This document shows positions 44,752-53,301 of a stretch of 64,000 nucleotides of DNA, piece by piece. The translations under genes and the position numbers were made by a program. The stretch's first letter is position 1, and every line of letters starts with the position of its first letter. The DNA is taken from the NCBI GenBank assembly GCA_964632495.1, contig CAZWDS010000004.1, positions 21,075 to 85,074 of the forward strand, given 5' to 3'. The DNA is from CALKXV01 sp964632495. Lineage in GTDB: Bacteria > Pseudomonadota > Alphaproteobacteria > Rhodobacterales > Rhodobacteraceae. The notes below the pieces were generated by a model that saw only the letters and a program-made list of their open reading frames with translations, ran no database searches and had not been told where the DNA came from.

Positions 44752-45726
44752 TTAGATTTGGTCGAGCGCCACTTTGCCCGCAGGACGTCGGGTGGTCGGC
44801 GCATCACCCGATAGGCGGCGCTCGGCGGCTTCCAGATGGTGCTTGAAGCGCGGGATGGGCTGATCGGCCAAAACGGCGCGGCACAATTGGCGCGTCAGCC
44901 GCGGACGGTCTTCGGCCAATACGCGGGCCAACAGGGCGCGCAGGTAGGGCACGTGCCGTTTACGGGCCTGCATCATTTTGGCAAATCGGCCAGATGTCAG
45001 AGTGCCCGCCGCTGCCGCATCCGCCAGTTGAGATATCAGGGACATGGCGCGCATGTCCGATTCTATGGCACCCGCACGCCCGCGCCTGTAGGGAAACTTG
45101 TGAACATTCGGCCCGGTGAACAGGCTGGCATGCATTGCGTCTTCGGTTTCGTCCGGGTCATAGACGACAAAGGCTGCCTCGGCCGCTTCCAGCATGTCGG
45201 GCGCAAAGCCATAGCGCGACCGGAAATCGAGCCGCCGGGTGGTAGGAAAGCGTTCGTCCCAAGCGGTGCGATCCCGGGCCAGCGTGGCTTGGGGCGCAAG
45301 GGCCAACACCGTGGCCCCGGGGGCTGCAACAGAATAGGCGGCGGCGGCGTAACCGCACATGCCCGCGCCATAGAAAATCACCCGGTCGAAATCGTCGAAG
45401 AACCCATAGTCAACCAACCGGTCTACATAGGCCCAAATCGCCGGATCTCGGTACCAATCCTGACTTTCGGCGATGATCGACAGATGTGACCAACCCCGGT
45501 TTTCGCAGATGTCAAAAGCCAAGGGCATGCCAGTGTCGCTGACCGACCGGATCCCAAAGAGCGTTTCAAAGGACACAAACAAGACGTCGTGCGATGCTTC
45601 GATAAAAACAGCGGCGTGTTGCTCTGTCAGGTCTGTGAAATAGCCTTCGCGCTCTCCGATGTCTCGAAGTGCGTCTAACCATTCTTTGTCAGACAGATCT
45701 GTCGAAATTGTTGCCCCGGAACCCAT
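44752..45726 (-). CDS. Conserved hypothetical protein, alpha/beta-hydrolase-like core
   Basis: The 324-residue cytoplasmic protein shows strand-turn-helix blocks reminiscent of an alpha/beta hydrolase: VLFVSFETL, then FDRVIFYGAGMCGYAAAAYS, where GAGMCG takes the place of the GxSxG elbow with cysteine (or no nucleophile) instead of serine, and TVLALAPQATLARDR. The C-terminal 100 residues are helical and basic. I cannot name a substrate. GAGGG precedes the ATG. It stands alone between a small membrane protein gene and gcdH. Confidence 0.7.
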   Translation of the reverse strand: MGSGATISTDLSDKEWLDALRDIGEREGYFTDLTEQHAAVFIEASHDVLFVSFETLFGIRSVSDTGMPLAFDICENRGWSHLSIIAESQDWYRDPAIWAYVDRLVDYGFFDDFDRVIFYGAGMCGYAAAAYSVAAPGATVLALAPQATLARDRTAWDERFPTTRRLDFRSRYGFAPDMLEAAEAAFVVYDPDETEDAMHASLFTGPNVHKFPYRRGRAGAIESDMRAMSLISQLADAAAAGTLTSGRFAKMMQARKRHVPYLRALLARVLAEDRPRLTRQLCRAVLADQPIPRFKHHLEAAERRLSGDAPTTRRPAGKVALDQI

Positions 45727-45838
45727 CTTTACTCGCCCTCTTTTACCCTAGGACCTTAGCCGTGAGGCTTATGGGCTTGCAAGGACAGAGCGGATTCTAT
45801 CCACAGCTTTTGTGCGGCTTGGGGACGTCCGGGGCTGC

Positions 45839-45866
45839 GTGTTTTTCAAAGCGATGAAGGACCGGG
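45839..45866 (+). repeat. Dispersed intergenic element, copy 4
   Basis: GTGTTTTTCAAAGCGATGAA followed by GGACCGGG. It shares 14 consecutive bases with the copy at 23414-23440 on the other side of the assembly gap. It sits in the gap before the gcdH 3' end, beside a small direct repeat (CTTTAGAAG twice, 45867-45888). Confidence 0.5.
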
Positions 45867-45882
45867 CTTTAGAAGCCGGACT

Positions 45883-47103
45883 TTAGAAGAATGCCTGAAG
45901 TCCGGTTTGGGCCCGGCCCAGAATCAGGGCGTGGATGTCGTGGGTGCCTTCGTAAGTGTTCACGGTTTCCAGGTTCATCATATGACGGATCACCTGAAAA
46001 TCCTCGGAAATGCCATTTCCGCCGTGCATGTCCCGGGCCGCACGCGCAATGTCGAGCGCTTTGCCGCAGTTGTTGCGCTTCATCAGCGAGATCATTTCAG
46101 GAGCAGCCCGGCTGTCATCCATCAAGCGGCCAATACGCAAAGCACCTTGGAGACCGAGGGTGATTTCGGTTTGCATGTCGGCCAGTTTTTTCTGGAACAA
46201 CTGGGTTTGAGCCAAAGGCTTGCCGAATTGTTTGCGATCAAGACCGTATTGACGGGCGGCGTGCCAACAGGCTTCGGCGGCCCCCATCACGCCCCAGGCG
46301 ATGCCATAGCGCGCACGGTTCAAGCAACCAAAGGGACCTTTCAGGCCTTCGACGTGGGGCAGAAGGGCGTCTTCGCCGACTTCGACTTTGTCGAGAACGA
46401 TCTCGCCGGTGACGCTGGCACGCAAGGATTGTTTGCCTGCGATCTTGGGGGCAGACAGGCCCTTGGTGTCTTTGTCCAGAACAAAGCCGCGGATTTTGCC
46501 GCCATGGGCATCGGACTTGGCCCAAACCACAAAGACGTCGGCAATGGGCGCGTTGGAAATCCACATTTTCGCCCCTGACAGCACATAGCCGCCTTGCACC
46601 TTTTCGGCGCGGGTTTTCATACCGCCCGGATCAGAACCGGCGTCGGGTTCGGTCAGGCCGAAACAGCCGATGAGTTTGCCTGCGGCAAGCCCGGGCAGAT
46701 ACTTTTGCCGTTGTTCGTCGGTGCCATAGGCATAGATCGGATACATCACCAGCGAGGATTGCACCGACATCATGGACCGATAGCCGCTGTCCACCCGTTC
46801 GATCTCGCGGGCGACAAGGCCGTAAGTGACATAGCTGGCCCCAAGACCACCGAAGTCTTCCGGCGTGGTCAAACCAAGCAATCCAGCCGCGCCCATTTCG
46901 GCGAAAATCTCAGGCTCGACGCGTTCTTCGGCGTAGGCCTTGCGGATGCGGGGGATAAGCTTGTCAGCCGCAAAAGCGCGGGCGGCGTCGGCCAGCATAC
47001 GTTCGTCTTCGCTAAGCTGATCGACAAGATAAAACGGGTCTTCCCAATCGAAAGATGACAGGTCTGGCAAGTCTTTTGCTTTGATCCGGTCTTGCGCGTT
47101 CAT
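45883..47103 (-). CDS. gcdH: Glutaryl-CoA dehydrogenase (acyl-CoA dehydrogenase family)
   Basis: The 406-residue flavoenzyme oxidises and decarboxylates glutaryl-CoA to crotonyl-CoA in lysine and tryptophan breakdown. It has CFGLTEPDAGSDPGGMKTRA, the FAD region and the catalytic base Glu385 in NTYEGTHDIHALILGRAQTG, which is the GCDH-type end (other acyl-CoA dehydrogenases have EGTNEI-like ends). N-terminal FDWEDPFYLVDQLSEDERML is also typical. GGAGGG precedes the ATG. It follows infC but the strong terminator at 47118 separates them. Confidence 0.93.
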   Translation of the reverse strand: MNAQDRIKAKDLPDLSSFDWEDPFYLVDQLSEDERMLADAARAFAADKLIPRIRKAYAEERVEPEIFAEMGAAGLLGLTTPEDFGGLGASYVTYGLVAREIERVDSGYRSMMSVQSSLVMYPIYAYGTDEQRQKYLPGLAAGKLIGCFGLTEPDAGSDPGGMKTRAEKVQGGYVLSGAKMWISNAPIADVFVVWAKSDAHGGKIRGFVLDKDTKGLSAPKIAGKQSLRASVTGEIVLDKVEVGEDALLPHVEGLKGPFGCLNRARYGIAWGVMGAAEACWHAARQYGLDRKQFGKPLAQTQLFQKKLADMQTEITLGLQGALRIGRLMDDSRAAPEMISLMKRNNCGKALDIARAARDMHGGNGISEDFQVIRHMMNLETVNTYEGTHDIHALILGRAQTGLQAFF

Positions 47104-47117
47104 CTTATCCCTCCGAT

Positions 47118-47148
47118 AAAAAGGCGCGGCGCTTGTCGCTGCCGCGCC
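47118..47148 (-). terminator. Rho-independent terminator of infC
   Basis: On the minus strand a perfect 8-bp stem (GGCGCGGC/GCCGCGCC, loop of 10) is followed by TTTTT. It lies 26 bp past the infC stop codon and 15 bp before the gcdH start, so it should isolate the two genes. Confidence 0.85.
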
Positions 47149-47174
47149 TGAAATATCCTGACAGACAGGCGGTT

Positions 47175-47717
47175 TTACTTGGCCGGTCCGATCATCATCA
47201 CCATCTGACGGCCTTCCATTTTGGGCATGTTTTCGACCTTGCCCAGACCTTCGATATCATCAGCCACGCGCAGCAAAAGCTCGCGACCCAAGTTCTGGTG
47301 CGCCATTTCGCGGCCCCGGAAGCGCAGGGTGATTTTCACTTTGTCACCAGCTTCCAGAAAGCGCGTCACATTGCGCATTTTCACATCGTAGTCATGGGTA
47401 TCCGTATTGGGGCGGAACTTTACCTCTTTGACTTCGATGGTTTTTTGTTTCTTGCGGGCCTCGCTTTCGCGCTTCTGCTGTTCGTATTTGAACTTGCCAT
47501 AGTCCATGATTTTACAGACAGGGGGCGAGGCATTTGGAGAAATTTCAACCAGGTCCAGCCCGGCGTCATCTGCCATTTCCATGGCACGTTCGGGCGTTAC
47601 GACGCCTGCGTTTTCTCCTTCGGCTCCGATAAGCCGGATTTCAGGGGCGCGGATACGGTCATTGACCCGGGGTCCTGTGTCACGCTGCGGTGGCGCGTTG
47701 TGTGGTCTGCGAGCGAT
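47175..47717 (-). CDS. infC: Translation initiation factor IF-3, with ATC start codon
   Basis: IF-3 binds the 30S subunit and checks start codon pairing. The 180-residue frame starts at an ATC codon (47717-47715): the family sequence ARRPHNAPPQRDTGPRVNDR begins right after it, and AGGA lies nine bases upstream. The first ATG in frame (47582) would remove 45 residues of the conserved N-domain (VNDRIRAPEIRLIGAEGE), so it cannot be the true start. Use of a rare AUU/AUC-type start is the classic basis of IF-3 self-regulation. The C-domain (FRGREMAHQNLG, NMPKMEGRQMVMM) is complete. rpmI and rplT do not follow; gcdH does, behind a terminator. Confidence 0.93.
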   Translation of the reverse strand: MARRPHNAPPQRDTGPRVNDRIRAPEIRLIGAEGENAGVVTPERAMEMADDAGLDLVEISPNASPPVCKIMDYGKFKYEQQKRESEARKKQKTIEVKEVKFRPNTDTHDYDVKMRNVTRFLEAGDKVKITLRFRGREMAHQNLGRELLLRVADDIEGLGKVENMPKMEGRQMVMMIGPAK

Positions 47718-47931
47718 GGTGTGCTGTCCTTTTGTAATTTTGGTCGTGGCGGGAAAATACGCACTGATTTAAAGGGTTTCAACCACTAACACCGGCCTTG
47801 TGACGGAAAGCTGTGGGCATTTCAATCGGCCAATGCTCGCCGGTGAGGCTTGGGCCGGATTCTTCCCCCTAGAATATGCGCAGTGGATAGACCATCTGAT
47901 CCCCAATTGAACATGAAAATGGAGAGGTCAA

Positions 47932-48939
47932 ATGAGAGGCATACTTGGATTGGTGGTCCTTCTGGCGATCGGAATTGGTGCGTATTTTTGGATGAATGGC
48001 GCAGCGGACGCGCCCGAGGCGACGCCAGCTGCCAGCGCTACGGAAGAAGAAGCAACGGAAGACGCGGTGGAAACTGCGACGGAAGAGGCTGCTGAACCTG
48101 TCGAAGACGCTGCCGAAGCTGCGGACAACGTGGTGGACGAGCTGAAAGACGAAGCAGAAGCTGCTGTTGAAGGCGTTAAAGAAGAGCTTGAGCAGGCAGC
48201 CGACGCGGTCGAGGAAAAAGTAGACGATGCCGTCAACAGCCTGACAGAAGGCGCAAATAACCTTCTTGAAGGGGCAAGTGACGCTGTCGGTGATGCGGTA
48301 GAAGGTGCCACGGATGCCGCTGACGGGGCTGCAAACCTTGCAGGCGAAGCCGCCGAAGGTGCCGCAGATGCAGCGACGGACGTTGTTGAAGGTGCGACCG
48401 AGGCGGCGACTGATGCGGCTGAAGGTGCAACCGAGGCGGCCACTGATGCGGCTGAAGGTGCGACCGAGGCGGCCACTGATACGGCTGAAGGTGCGACCGA
48501 GGCGGCCACTGATGCAGCTGAAGGTGCAACTGAAGCGGCGAGTGGTGCTGTGGAAGGCGCGACCGAAGGGGCGATGGAGGCCGCTGAGGGGACCGCTGGT
48601 GCCGTCGAAGGCGCCACCAACGAGGTCCAAAACGCACTGGAAGAAGCCGTGGGTGAAGGCGCTGAAAATGGTGCCGTGACCGAGAGCGGAGAGATCTCCG
48701 AAGAGGCCGCAGCCGCGAATCTCGAGCATGATGCGCCAGCGGGGGACCAAATGGAGGTGCTTTCGCAGGCTTTGACAGCCGATGGATTTGATCCGCTTGC
48801 CATCCGCGATGCGATCAAGAACTCGGATATGAGCGCCCTTGACCAGACTGCTTTGGAAGCTTTGGTTGGGACAGCTGAAGAGAATCCTGATCAAATTCAA
48901 GCCGTTATCGAACAGTTGCGCGGAGCCTTCGGGCTTTGA
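47932..48939 (+). CDS. Membrane-anchored Ala/Glu-rich repeat protein
   Basis: A 335-residue protein with an N-terminal membrane segment (ILGLVVLLAIGIGAYFWM) and a ~230-residue low-complexity Ala/Glu/Thr/Asp region of amphipathic 11-residue repeats of the type EGATEAATDAA, followed by a folded-looking C-terminal domain (about 250-335: GDQMEVLSQALTADGFDP, ending IEQLRGAFGL). The repeats are like those of LEA and apolipoprotein-type helical proteins. Net charge is strongly negative. Function unknown: a periplasmic spacer or stress-protecting protein are possibilities. The DNA repeats at 48388-48552 underlie the core. A strong hairpin follows the stop. Confidence 0.8.
   Translation: MRGILGLVVLLAIGIGAYFWMNGAADAPEATPAASATEEEATEDAVETATEEAAEPVEDAAEAADNVVDELKDEAEAAVEGVKEELEQAADAVEEKVDDAVNSLTEGANNLLEGASDAVGDAVEGATDAADGAANLAGEAAEGAADAATDVVEGATEAATDAAEGATEAATDAAEGATEAATDTAEGATEAATDAAEGATEAASGAVEGATEGAMEAAEGTAGAVEGATNEVQNALEEAVGEGAENGAVTESGEISEEAAAANLEHDAPAGDQMEVLSQALTADGFDPLAIRDAIKNSDMSALDQTALEALVGTAEENPDQIQAVIEQLRGAFGL
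48388..48552 (+). repeat. 33-bp tandem repeat, five copies, within the Ala/Glu-rich gene
   Basis: Five units of 33 bp (48388, 48421, 48454, 48487 and 48520) encode the peptide EGATEAATDAA or a near copy. Copies 2-4 differ at only one or two bases each, which suggests recent expansion; copy 5 is more degenerate. Confidence 0.9.
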
Positions 48940-48944
48940 CAACA

Positions 48945-48973
48945 TGCCCCGCGCCGTCAATTGGCGCGGGGCA
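48945..48973. terminator. Strong hairpin after the Ala/Glu-rich gene
   Basis: Perfect 11-bp arms TGCCCCGCGCC/GGCGCGGGGCA with a 7-base loop start 6 bp after the stop codon. No T-run follows, so it may be a processing or attenuating hairpin as well as a terminator. Confidence 0.6.
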
Positions 48974-49174
48974 CCTGAGCTGTTGCTAAAATGTCAGCTC
49001 GGGGAAAATCTCGACTCAAAAACCCCAATTGACCAAATTCCGCCGATGCCCATAGCGGCGTTGCGCTGTCTTTGGCCGACGTCCCGCACCCACCGTCTTC
49101 GCCACTTTTCCTGCCCATTAGGATGGGTATGAAAGGCTGGAGAGCGGGAACCCAAGTTCAAGAAGGACATGACA

Positions 49175-49546
49175 ATGGGTGAGGTGGTTTGGATATCAGG
49201 CGCAGTCGCTTCTGTTGCGATTGTTTGGGCAGTGGCGTCTTCGGGCGCAGACAGCCCTGAGCCTTTGGAAGAGAACTATGAAGTTGCGACGGCAGTGCCC
49301 GAGATCGGCAAGCCTATCGAATTTCCGTCGACAAATGGTTCGGCTTTGGCAACGGCTGCTTTTGGTATGTCCGCTTTGCAGCCTGAAACCTACAACGAAG
49401 AAATCGTGATGGACATTATCAAGGCCTCACCCCTGAACGACGCGGACAAATCGCGTCTGGCAGGCTATCTGGCCGCCGCTGAATCTGGCGATGCTGACCT
49501 TTCCGATGTTCTGTCGAATGTGCGGGTTGCACTGGCCGTCGAGTAA
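49175..49546 (+). CDS. Hypothetical exported or anchored protein
   Basis: A 123-residue protein with an N-terminal hydrophobic segment (VVWISGAVASVAIVWAVASS) and a small acidic soluble part ending SDVLSNVRVALAVE. The ATG at 49175 is eight bases from AGAAGG; an ATG two codons earlier is too close to that box. No family is recognised. Composition resembles the C-terminal part of the preceding repeat protein (both have ALxxA-type helices), but they do not align clearly. Confidence 0.6.
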   Translation: MGEVVWISGAVASVAIVWAVASSGADSPEPLEENYEVATAVPEIGKPIEFPSTNGSALATAAFGMSALQPETYNEEIVMDIIKASPLNDADKSRLAGYLAAAESGDADLSDVLSNVRVALAVE

Positions 49547-49576
49547 GCGGCCAGACAACAGATGGCCTGACGGGGT

Positions 49577-50419
49577 TTAGACCCCGTCGCCGACAAAAGC
49601 CTTTTCGACGACATATTGCTTGGGGTCACTATTGGCCCCTTCTTCCAGACCAAACCCTTCCAGCACCGTCTTCATGTCGGTGTTGAAATCCAGTGATCCA
49701 CAGACCATGCCGCGGTCGTGGTCCGGGTCGATACCGTCAATGCCTAAGTCAGAAAATGCCTTACCGCTGGTCAGATTGTCGGTGATCCGGCCCATGTTCG
49801 GGCTCTCTTCACGGGTGGTGGTTGGATAGTACTTCAGCTTGTCGCCAAAGCCTTCGCCCATCAGTTCGGCCATCATCTCGTCCGACTTCAAATCTTCGAT
49901 CAACCGACGGCCATATTCCAGCTCGGCCACATCGCGGGTTGTGTGCATCATGATCACTTCGTCGTATTTCTCGAACGTCTCGGGATCACGCAGAAGCGAG
50001 GCGAAAGGGGCAAAGCCTGTGCCGGTTGCAAAGAACCATAAACGATTCCCAGGCAGAAGCGCGTCGTGCACCAATGTCCCAACGGGCTTGGGGCGCAGGA
50101 TGATCTGGTCGCCCACATTGATGTGCTGCAACTTCGAGGTCAGCGGGCCATCGGGCACCTTGATCGAGTAGAATTCCAACTCGTCGTCCCAAGAGGGCGA
50201 AGCGATCGAGTACGCACGCAAGAGCGGTTTGCCGTTGTCGCCCAAAAGGCCGATCATCACAAACTCGCCCGAGCGGAATCGCAGGCTGGCGGGCCGCGTC
50301 ACGCGGAAGGAAAACAAGCGGTCGGTCCAGTGCTGGACGTGCGTCACAGTCTGGGCGTCAGGCAGTGTTGCGGGTTTTGCGGTTTTGTCTGTCACGGGTG
50401 TCTGGTCAGTCATGTTCAT
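49577..50419 (-). CDS. fpr: Ferredoxin/flavodoxin-NADP+ reductase
   Basis: The 280-residue FAD enzyme moves electrons between NADPH and ferredoxin or flavodoxin. It has FSFRVTRPASLRFRSGEFV, the FAD motif RAYSIASP, the NADP motif ATGTGFAPFASLLRDP, then CGSLDFNTDMK and the C-terminal YVVEKAF. It lies 60 bp downstream of the sulfate-reduction operon, same strand. The CysI here has no CysJ flavoprotein partner in the window, so Fpr may supply its electrons via ferredoxin. An 8-bp hairpin (49569-49588) covers its stop codon. Confidence 0.92.
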   Translation of the reverse strand: MNMTDQTPVTDKTAKPATLPDAQTVTHVQHWTDRLFSFRVTRPASLRFRSGEFVMIGLLGDNGKPLLRAYSIASPSWDDELEFYSIKVPDGPLTSKLQHINVGDQIILRPKPVGTLVHDALLPGNRLWFFATGTGFAPFASLLRDPETFEKYDEVIMMHTTRDVAELEYGRRLIEDLKSDEMMAELMGEGFGDKLKYYPTTTREESPNMGRITDNLTSGKAFSDLGIDGIDPDHDRGMVCGSLDFNTDMKTVLEGFGLEEGANSDPKQYVVEKAFVGDGV

Positions 50420-50479
50420 GGCGGCCCTTATAGAACCGCTCCTCTAAGTACTCTTTGATCTCGGTCAGGAAAAGGTGTC

Positions 50480-50890
50480 TTACCCGCGCAGGCGAGTTTG
50501 ATAGTCATGGGCCTGCCAATTCGCGCGGGCCAGCCATTGATCTTCGGGCTGACGTGCGGCCAGATCGGCGGCGATTTCCACTTCGTCGAACCCAGACCGC
50601 CGCGCCATCGCGTATTGATCGGCAATTACATGGCCCTTTGCCCGCAAGCGGCCTTGGAACCCCATGTCGCGTAAACGTCGGGCGATGGTAAACCCGCGGC
50701 CATCGGCGAAAGAGGGAAAGTCGATGCGGATCATGGGGGTTTGACCCAGAACGTCGCGCAAAACGTCCGGATCAGTGTCCGAAGCCAGATCCAGCGCGAC
50801 AGGCACGTCATTCGCGGGAAGCTGGTCTGGCGTGGTAAAGCCATGTGCCCAATTGTCTTCCTGAAAACCGGTGTCGGTGACAATCGTCAT
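50480..50890 (-). CDS. DUF934 domain protein of the cys operon
   Basis: This 136-residue protein is of the DUF934 family, whose genes travel with cysI and cysH in proteobacteria. Recognisable segments are IRIDFPSFADGRGFTIARRL, RAKGHVIADQYAMARRSGFDE. The biochemical role is not established. The ATG at 50890 overlaps the cysH stop (ATGA). The open frame to 51028 lies within cysH and is not used. Confidence 0.86.
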   Translation of the reverse strand: MTIVTDTGFQEDNWAHGFTTPDQLPANDVPVALDLASDTDPDVLRDVLGQTPMIRIDFPSFADGRGFTIARRLRDMGFQGRLRAKGHVIADQYAMARRSGFDEVEIAADLAARQPEDQWLARANWQAHDYQTRLRG

Positions 50891-51639
50891 AGCGCGAACT
50901 CCTTGATGGCGGGACGCACGGCCTTGCCGTCTGCAAAGTGAATCCCGCATTCGTCTTTGGTCTGCCCACGCCAGCGACCGGCGCGTGTGGTTTCGTTTTG
51001 AGCGACGCGCGTTGTGCAAGGCAGGCATCCCAATGAGGCAAAGCCTTTCTTCACCAAAGGGTGCCGGGGGAGGCGGTTGTTTGTCATATATTCAGCCACA
51101 TCCTCGCGCGAGAAATGCGCCAATGGGTTGATCTTGATCCGCGCATCACCTTCCGCTTCGAAAAAGTCCAGACCCTGGCGTTGCCCGCCGTGGAACCGTT
51201 TCCGACCGGTGATCCAAGCGTCAAAAGGCGCAAGAGCCGTCTTCAAAGGCTGGACCTTGCGCAGATCGCAACAGCCATCTGGATTGGTGCGGTGCATCCC
51301 GTTGTTTGGGTCTTTCAGGAAGGTCTGGTCGCGGTCAGGGCGGATGATTTGTACATTGGTCAAACGCAGTTTCGCGGCGACATCCTTCTGATATTCCAGC
51401 GTTTCCGGGAACAGCATTTCGGTGTCCGCAAACAGGATCGGCGTTGTCCGGTCGATCACGCTGACCATATGCAACAAAACCACCGCTTCGGCCCCGAAAG
51501 AGGACACAAGCGCCGCTCGACCGACCATCGGGTCGTCCAAAGCGTGGGCCAGAACGTCAGGGGCCGCGTGATGGGCGTAACGTGCGTTCAACTCGGCGAC
51601 GCGCGTTGCGACGGGGGCAAGGGGGGCTTCAAGCGGCAT
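50887..51639 (-). CDS. cysH: Adenylyl-sulfate (APS) reductase, CysH family
   Basis: The 250-residue enzyme reduces activated sulfate to sulfite. It has SSFGAEAVVLLHM, the 4Fe-4S ligands Cys123-Cys124 (DGCCDLRKV) and Cys205-LP-Cys208, and the catalytic cysteine Cys231 in ECGIH. The paired cysteines are diagnostic of the APS-using form as opposed to the PAPS-using E. coli type, so no APS kinase is needed. The start ATG at 51639 sits 11 bp inside the end of cysI. Length is normal. Confidence 0.94.
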   Translation of the reverse strand: MPLEAPLAPVATRVAELNARYAHHAAPDVLAHALDDPMVGRAALVSSFGAEAVVLLHMVSVIDRTTPILFADTEMLFPETLEYQKDVAAKLRLTNVQIIRPDRDQTFLKDPNNGMHRTNPDGCCDLRKVQPLKTALAPFDAWITGRKRFHGGQRQGLDFFEAEGDARIKINPLAHFSREDVAEYMTNNRLPRHPLVKKGFASLGCLPCTTRVAQNETTRAGRWRGQTKDECGIHFADGKAVRPAIKEFAL

Positions 51640-53299
51640 GGACGGCCTCTTTTTCCGGGTAAAGCGCGGCTTTGAACGGGGCGAGGCCAAGGCGGCGGTA
51701 GGCCACGATAAAGGTCTCGTCCGCATCAAGGCGCAGGTCCAGATAGGCGTCGATCAGGCGTTCGATGGCGGGCACGATGTCATCGGCCGAAAAGCCGGGA
51801 CCTGCCCGTTCGCCAATCGCGGCCGTTTCGGTGTGATCGCCGCCTAGGGTGATCTGGTAATTCTCGACGCCAGCCCGATCCAGACCCAGAATGCCGATGT
51901 GTCCGACATGATGGTGACCACAGGCATTGATGCAGCCCGAGATTTTGATCTTCAAATCGCCGATTTCGTGTTCCAGCTTCAACTCATCAAACCGCGTGGC
52001 AATTTCCTGAGCGATTGGGATCGACCGCGCCGTGGCCAAAGCACAGTAATCCATGCCGGGGCAGGCGATGATGTCGCTGATCAGACCCACATTCGCCGTG
52101 GCCAATCCGTGGTCGCGCAACGTGGCGTAAACCGCAGGCAGGTCGGATTTGTGGACATGGGGCAGGATCACGTTCTGCTCGTGGCTGATGCGCAATTCGT
52201 CGTGGCCGAAGCGCTCGGCCAGATCGGCCAAGGCGCGCATCTGATCGGACGTTGCATCGCCCGGTGTTGCGCCATGGGCTTTGATAGAAACCGTAACGAT
52301 GGCATAGCCCGGTGCACGATGGTCCGACAGGTTGGTGTCGCTCCAGGCGCGGAACGCAGGGTTGGCGGCGCGCAGGGAATCGTATTTGTCCAAATCAGCA
52401 TCACGGAATGTGGGCGCGGCGAAGGCTTGTTCGATTTCTGCAAGCAAACTCTGGTCATAGCCCCCAAATTGCCCCCGAATTTGTTCGAAACGGTCATCTA
52501 CACGCGCGCGGAATTCATCCAGTCCGGTCTCGGCCACCGTGATTTTAATCCGCGCCTTGTACTTATTATCCCGCCGTCCCAGCACGTTGTACACGCTGAC
52601 GATGGCTTCTAGGTAAGGCAGCAGATCGGCTTGAGGCAGGAAGTCACGAATGACTTTGCCGATCATTGGCGTGCGGCCAAGCCCTCCACCAACGATCACT
52701 TCAAAACCGGGCTCGCCAGCGTCGTTGCGCACCATGCGTAGCCCAATATCGTGGGCCTTTGTGACGGCGCGGTCGTTTGGCGAACCCGTCACGGCCACTT
52801 TGAATTTGCGCGGCAGGAATTGGAATTCCGGGTGGTCCGTGGACCACTGGCGGACCAATTCGGCCACAGGGCGCGGGTCGGCAATCTCATCGCCCGCAGC
52901 GCCTGCGAAATGGTCGGCGGTAACGTTCCTGATCGTATTGCCGCTGGTTTGCAAGGCGTGCATTTCGACGTCGGCCAGCGCTTCGAGAATGTCCGGCACA
53001 TCAGCCAGCTTGGGCCAGTTGAACTGGATGTTCTGCCGCGTCGTGAAATGGCCATAACCCTTGTCCCACTTGTCCGCGATCATCGCCAGCTGACGCATCT
53101 GGCCGCTGTTGAGTGTGCCATAGGGGATCGCAACCCGCAGCATGTAGGCGTGGAGTTGCAAGTACAGCCCGTTCATTAGGCGCAGGGGTTTGAACTCGTC
53201 CTCGGTCAGGCTGCCGTCTATGCGGCGCTCAACCTGAGCGCGGAACTGCGCGACCCGTTCGCGCACGAAACCTTCATCGAAGTCATTGTATTTGTACAT
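51629..53299 (-). CDS. cysI: Sulfite reductase hemoprotein (siroheme, 4Fe-4S)
   Basis: The 556-residue enzyme reduces sulfite to sulfide with six electrons. The N-terminal half has TTRQNIQFNWPKL and LQTSGNTIRNVTAD; the C-terminal third has the cluster/siroheme ligands ACPGMDYC (CxxxxxC) and ISGCINACGHHH (CxxxC). It belongs to the ferredoxin-dependent nitrite/sulfite reductase family. I infer that it is the sulfite enzyme from the cysG, cysH neighbours; nitrite reductase would be the alternative. The start at 53299 overlaps the frame end of the DUF2849 gene by none: 2 bp separate them. The long open frame to 53665 is antisense-like. Confidence 0.92.
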   Translation of the reverse strand: MYKYNDFDEGFVRERVAQFRAQVERRIDGSLTEDEFKPLRLMNGLYLQLHAYMLRVAIPYGTLNSGQMRQLAMIADKWDKGYGHFTTRQNIQFNWPKLADVPDILEALADVEMHALQTSGNTIRNVTADHFAGAAGDEIADPRPVAELVRQWSTDHPEFQFLPRKFKVAVTGSPNDRAVTKAHDIGLRMVRNDAGEPGFEVIVGGGLGRTPMIGKVIRDFLPQADLLPYLEAIVSVYNVLGRRDNKYKARIKITVAETGLDEFRARVDDRFEQIRGQFGGYDQSLLAEIEQAFAAPTFRDADLDKYDSLRAANPAFRAWSDTNLSDHRAPGYAIVTVSIKAHGATPGDATSDQMRALADLAERFGHDELRISHEQNVILPHVHKSDLPAVYATLRDHGLATANVGLISDIIACPGMDYCALATARSIPIAQEIATRFDELKLEHEIGDLKIKISGCINACGHHHVGHIGILGLDRAGVENYQITLGGDHTETAAIGERAGPGFSADDIVPAIERLIDAYLDLRLDADETFIVAYRRLGLAPFKAALYPEKEAVHAA

Positions 53300-53301
53300 G
53301 A

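Noticed and set aside
48388..48552. Possible CRISPR or satellite array
   Set aside because: The 33-bp units have no unique spacers, are in frame and encode an 11-residue peptide repeat within a gene.
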